Source: an uncultured Clostridia bacterium
GTDB taxonomy: Bacteria; Bacillota; Clostridia; Christensenellales; Aristaeellaceae
Length of the DNA stretch: 34,616 bases
Assembly (NCBI GenBank): GCA_937907055.1
Contig: CALCTW010000140.1
Location: 1-34,616 of the forward strand
Direction of reading: 5' to 3'
Below are positions 32,133-34,616 of the stretch, in pieces. How positions within the stretch are numbered: position 1 is the first letter of the stretch; each line of letters starts with the position of its first letter. Under the pieces are notes generated by a model. That model made no database searches, had not been told where the DNA came from, and saw only the letters and a program-made list of their open reading frames with translations. A program made the translations under genes and the position numbers.

Positions 32133-33895
32133 TCGGAACAGTTTTAGACGATCGTTATCAATTGGTCGAGTTTCTGGGGCAAGGTGGTATGTCACTGGTC
32201 TACCGCGCGATCGATAAACGAACAGACCATTCTGTTGCTGTAAAGGTTCTCCGTCCCGAATTCCTCGATGATCAGGAATTCCTGGAGCGCTTTGATCGTG
32301 AAGCAATCGCGGTCAGCAAAATGAGTCATCACAATATCGTAAACCTGCTGGATGTTGGCAGAAGTGAGTCTTTCCGTTACATCGTTATGGAGTACGTCAA
32401 CGGAAAAACTTTAAAAGAAGTGATCCAGGAACGTGGGGCTCTGCCTTATGACCTTTCCGCGCAGATCTGCATCCGCATTCTTTCAGCAATGCAGCACGCG
32501 CACAAAAACGGTGTAATCCACAGAGATATCAAACCGCAGAACATTCTGGTTCATTCTGAAGGTCATATTAAGGTTGCGGACTTCGGCATCGCACGTTTTG
32601 CTGAAAAAAACACGATTGCAAAGCAGGATTTTGTAATGGGAAGCGCGCATTACATTTCTCCGGAGCAAGCTCGCGGCGATGATGTGACATTTGCCAGTGA
32701 TATTTATTCTGTTGGTGTTGTTCTGTATGAATTGCTGACAGGCAAGGTACCTTTCGACGGTGAATCCCCGGTCACAATCGCGCTTCAGCATATCAACGCG
32801 ACACCTGTACCGGTCACATCGATCAACCCCTCCATTCCGCTTGTAATGGAAAGGATCGTCAACAAGGCAATGGAGAAAGACCCTGCCCATCGTTATCAGA
32901 GTTCTCTGGAGATGGCGCAGGATCTGCAGCGCGCGATCTATCAGCCCGACGGAAACTGGCTGAATACCGAGTCTGATAAACCAATTTCAGCGTTCGCTGC
33001 ACCCGATAAGACTGAAATCGATCCGCCCGTTGACAAAAACATCGCCGTTCCGCGCAAGAGCAGAAGGTTCAACAGAAAGAACCTCGTCTTCGCGGCGATC
33101 ATGTCCATGCTTTGCTTCTGCACATTGCTGCTGATCGGCATTTTCGCAATCGTGTTCATTCGTAATTTTACCGGTTCTTCGCGGATCAATGTCCCTTATG
33201 TCATTGATCTGACACTCGAGGATGCACAAAGCAAAATCCGGACAGCCGGCCTGAAATACGATGTTCCCAGATATCTGACCAGCGATGAGCCGATCGGCAC
33301 TGTCGTAGCACAGGTGCCTGAAAACGGCACCATGAATCGGGATGAAAAGATCTCCATCTGGGTATCGACCGGCGCTGATCCTCAGCTCGTCCCCGATATT
33401 TCTACAGGACAGTTGTCACTCGAAGCTGCCGAAAGGATCACCACACAATATGGTTTCAAGCTTCAGGTGGCCGACACGGTCATCAGCGAGCTGCCGTTCG
33501 GCACTGTGATCAGTCAGATCCCCGAAAGCGGAACCGAGCAATATAAACGCAATCCCGTAACGGTCTATATCAGTGGCGGAAACATGATACTGAGCGATCT
33601 TGCCGGTTCCAACTGCGATGACGCGCTCAATTATCTGAATGCTTTCGGAATCGGCAATGAGTTTATCCGTGTCAATTCATTCATCACAACCGATGAAAGC
33701 ATCTCCGGACAGGTATACATGGTACAGTATTTCAATCAGGAAACTGATATCGAGACCGGTGAAAATCACAAGGGCAACCTGATCGAGACAGGCAGTGTGG
33801 TAAAAGCAAATCCGGACGGAACATATCATATCTACGTGGAACTTTATCGATACCAATTAGAAGAACCTACTACATCTGAAACGGGAATCGACTGA
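32129..33895 (+). CDS. prkC: PASTA-domain serine/threonine protein kinase
   Basis: This membrane sensor kinase responds to peptidoglycan fragments and growth state. The kinase domain covers about 10-272: glycine loop GQGGMSLVYRA, K39, HRDIKPQN (D133), DFG (D151) and an activation loop up to GSAHYISPEQA. A basic juxtamembrane stretch precedes one membrane helix (about 319-344). Two clear extracellular PASTA domains follow (353-414, 420-484), then a third, degenerate one (487-575). Length is 588 aa. The start overlaps prpC by 4 bp; the pair is normally cotranscribed. The third PASTA-like segment has a long insertion, which may change ligand recognition. Confidence 0.95.
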   Translation: MIGTVLDDRYQLVEFLGQGGMSLVYRAIDKRTDHSVAVKVLRPEFLDDQEFLERFDREAIAVSKMSHHNIVNLLDVGRSESFRYIVMEYVNGKTLKEVIQERGALPYDLSAQICIRILSAMQHAHKNGVIHRDIKPQNILVHSEGHIKVADFGIARFAEKNTIAKQDFVMGSAHYISPEQARGDDVTFASDIYSVGVVLYELLTGKVPFDGESPVTIALQHINATPVPVTSINPSIPLVMERIVNKAMEKDPAHRYQSSLEMAQDLQRAIYQPDGNWLNTESDKPISAFAAPDKTEIDPPVDKNIAVPRKSRRFNRKNLVFAAIMSMLCFCTLLLIGIFAIVFIRNFTGSSRINVPYVIDLTLEDAQSKIRTAGLKYDVPRYLTSDEPIGTVVAQVPENGTMNRDEKISIWVSTGADPQLVPDISTGQLSLEAAERITTQYGFKLQVADTVISELPFGTVISQIPESGTEQYKRNPVTVYISGGNMILSDLAGSNCDDALNYLNAFGIGNEFIRVNSFITTDESISGQVYMVQYFNQETDIETGENHKGNLIETGSVVKANPDGTYHIYVELYRYQLEEPTTSETGID

Positions 33896-33897
33896 AT

Positions 33898-34616
33898 ATG
33901 CTGGAAGGTACACTCATCAGAGGAAGAGGCGGTTTTTATACCGTTAAAAGTACTGACGGGACCGAATACACGCTTCGCGCGAAAAAGAAATTCCGTCACG
34001 ATCATATCACGCCCACCATTGGTGACCGTGTATACTTTTCTCCCGGTTCAGGAGATGAACACGGATGGGTCGAAGAGATCCTGCCTCGTCAAAACCTGTG
34101 TTTTCGTCCTCAGGTCGCAAACATAACACGTCTTTGCATCGTTATTGCGCCAAAGCCTGAACCCGATCTGCTTTTGATCGATAAAATGCTGATTTATGCA
34201 TCAAAACAGAACGTTTCCCCCCTGATCATCATCAATAAATGCGAACTGGATGATGATGAATGCCTCTATTCACAGATCACCCAACAGTATCGCAATGCGG
34301 ATGCACAGGTTTACCGCGTTTCCGCGCATCAGGATATCGGGATCGATGCTCTGCGAGATGCCTTGTCAAACTGTGTCAGTTGTTTTTGCGGGCAGAGCGG
34401 CGTTGGTAAGTCCTCTTTGCTGAACGCGCTTTTCAAACTCGACCTTGAAACGGGGGAGATCTCCAGAAAGATCGAACGCGGTAAAAACACAACACGCCAT
34501 ACTGAGTTATTTATCATGAACGGTCTCTCCGTCATGGATACGCCCGGTTTCAGTCTTCTTGAAGACGATTCAGCCCCTGAAGATCCCATATTCCTCAAAG
34601 ATTCATATCCCGAGTT
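33898..34616 (+). CDS. rsgA: Ribosome small subunit-dependent GTPase A, partial (runs off the right edge)
   Basis: This circularly permuted GTPase acts in late 30S maturation. The visible 239 codons contain an N-terminal OB-fold (ATG at 33898, 2 bp after prkC), then G4 (NKCE at 113-116, with Glu where Asp is usual), G1/P-loop GQSGVGKS (165-172), GKNTTRHTEL (G2 region) and G3 DTPGF (214-218), which is the permuted order of RsgA. The C-terminal zinc domain lies beyond the window. No TAG interrupts the frame. The ribosome site is weak, so translation may depend on prkC. Confidence 0.94.
   Translation, partial: MLEGTLIRGRGGFYTVKSTDGTEYTLRAKKKFRHDHITPTIGDRVYFSPGSGDEHGWVEEILPRQNLCFRPQVANITRLCIVIAPKPEPDLLLIDKMLIYASKQNVSPLIIINKCELDDDECLYSQITQQYRNADAQVYRVSAHQDIGIDALRDALSNCVSCFCGQSGVGKSSLLNALFKLDLETGEISRKIERGKNTTRHTELFIMNGLSVMDTPGFSLLEDDSAPEDPIFLKDSYPE

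Overview
The window looks like chromosomal DNA of a Gram-positive anaerobe of the class Clostridia. The evidence is the gene order yicC-remA-gmk-rpoZ-coaBC-priA-def-fmt-rsmB-rlmN-prpC-prkC-rsgA (a classic Firmicutes block), the strong AGGAGG-type ribosome binding sites, and sigma-A promoters with 16-17 bp spacers. The lamin-tail/CotH surface protein and the Mrp-like antiporter cluster would fit an uncultured gut or rumen member near Christensenellales, but that placement is a guess.

Layout. Positions 1-600 hold the truncated end of a phage-type DUF2800 nuclease gene (minus strand). Positions 665-3373 (minus) carry rluD, lspA and a Y-family polymerase. A 337 bp intergenic region with divergent promoters separates the polymerase from a LexA-type DNA-binding protein that lacks the LexA protease domain. 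Positions 4184-8000 (minus) are a topB / tyrosine phosphatase / diacylglycerol kinase-like operon. Positions 8212-10632 encode an exported CotH/lamin-tail protein, followed by tRNA-Thr(GGT) and a free methionine sulfoxide reductase. Positions 11585-21129 form one Mrp-type cation/proton antiporter operon (E, F, G, MbhD, MbhE-MnhB fusion, C, D and three further NuoL/MrpA-like subunits). A small methyltransferase gene follows. From 21902 to the right edge runs the housekeeping operon listed above: nucleotide and CoA metabolism, replication restart, formyl-Met handling, ribosome modification, and the PASTA kinase/phosphatase pair.

Main observation. Two neighbouring genes, the last antiporter subunit (18976-21129) and the methyltransferase (21240-21779), are each interrupted by a single in-frame TAG. 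After each TAG the same frame stays open, carries recognisable family sequence and ends at TGA. Of 32 complete genes, none ends at TAG: 10 end at TAA and 22 at TGA, counting the two read-through genes at their TGA. The simplest unifying reading is that TAG is a rare sense codon, or is efficiently suppressed, in this organism. The competing explanation is two independent nonsense mutations in adjacent genes. No amber-decoding tRNA lies in the window, so the amino acid cannot be assigned.

Other oddities are a CoaBC whose decarboxylase active-site His aligns with Tyr, an antiporter subunit with changed proton-path residues, a repeat-rich disordered tail on RsmB, and the protease-less LexA-like protein.
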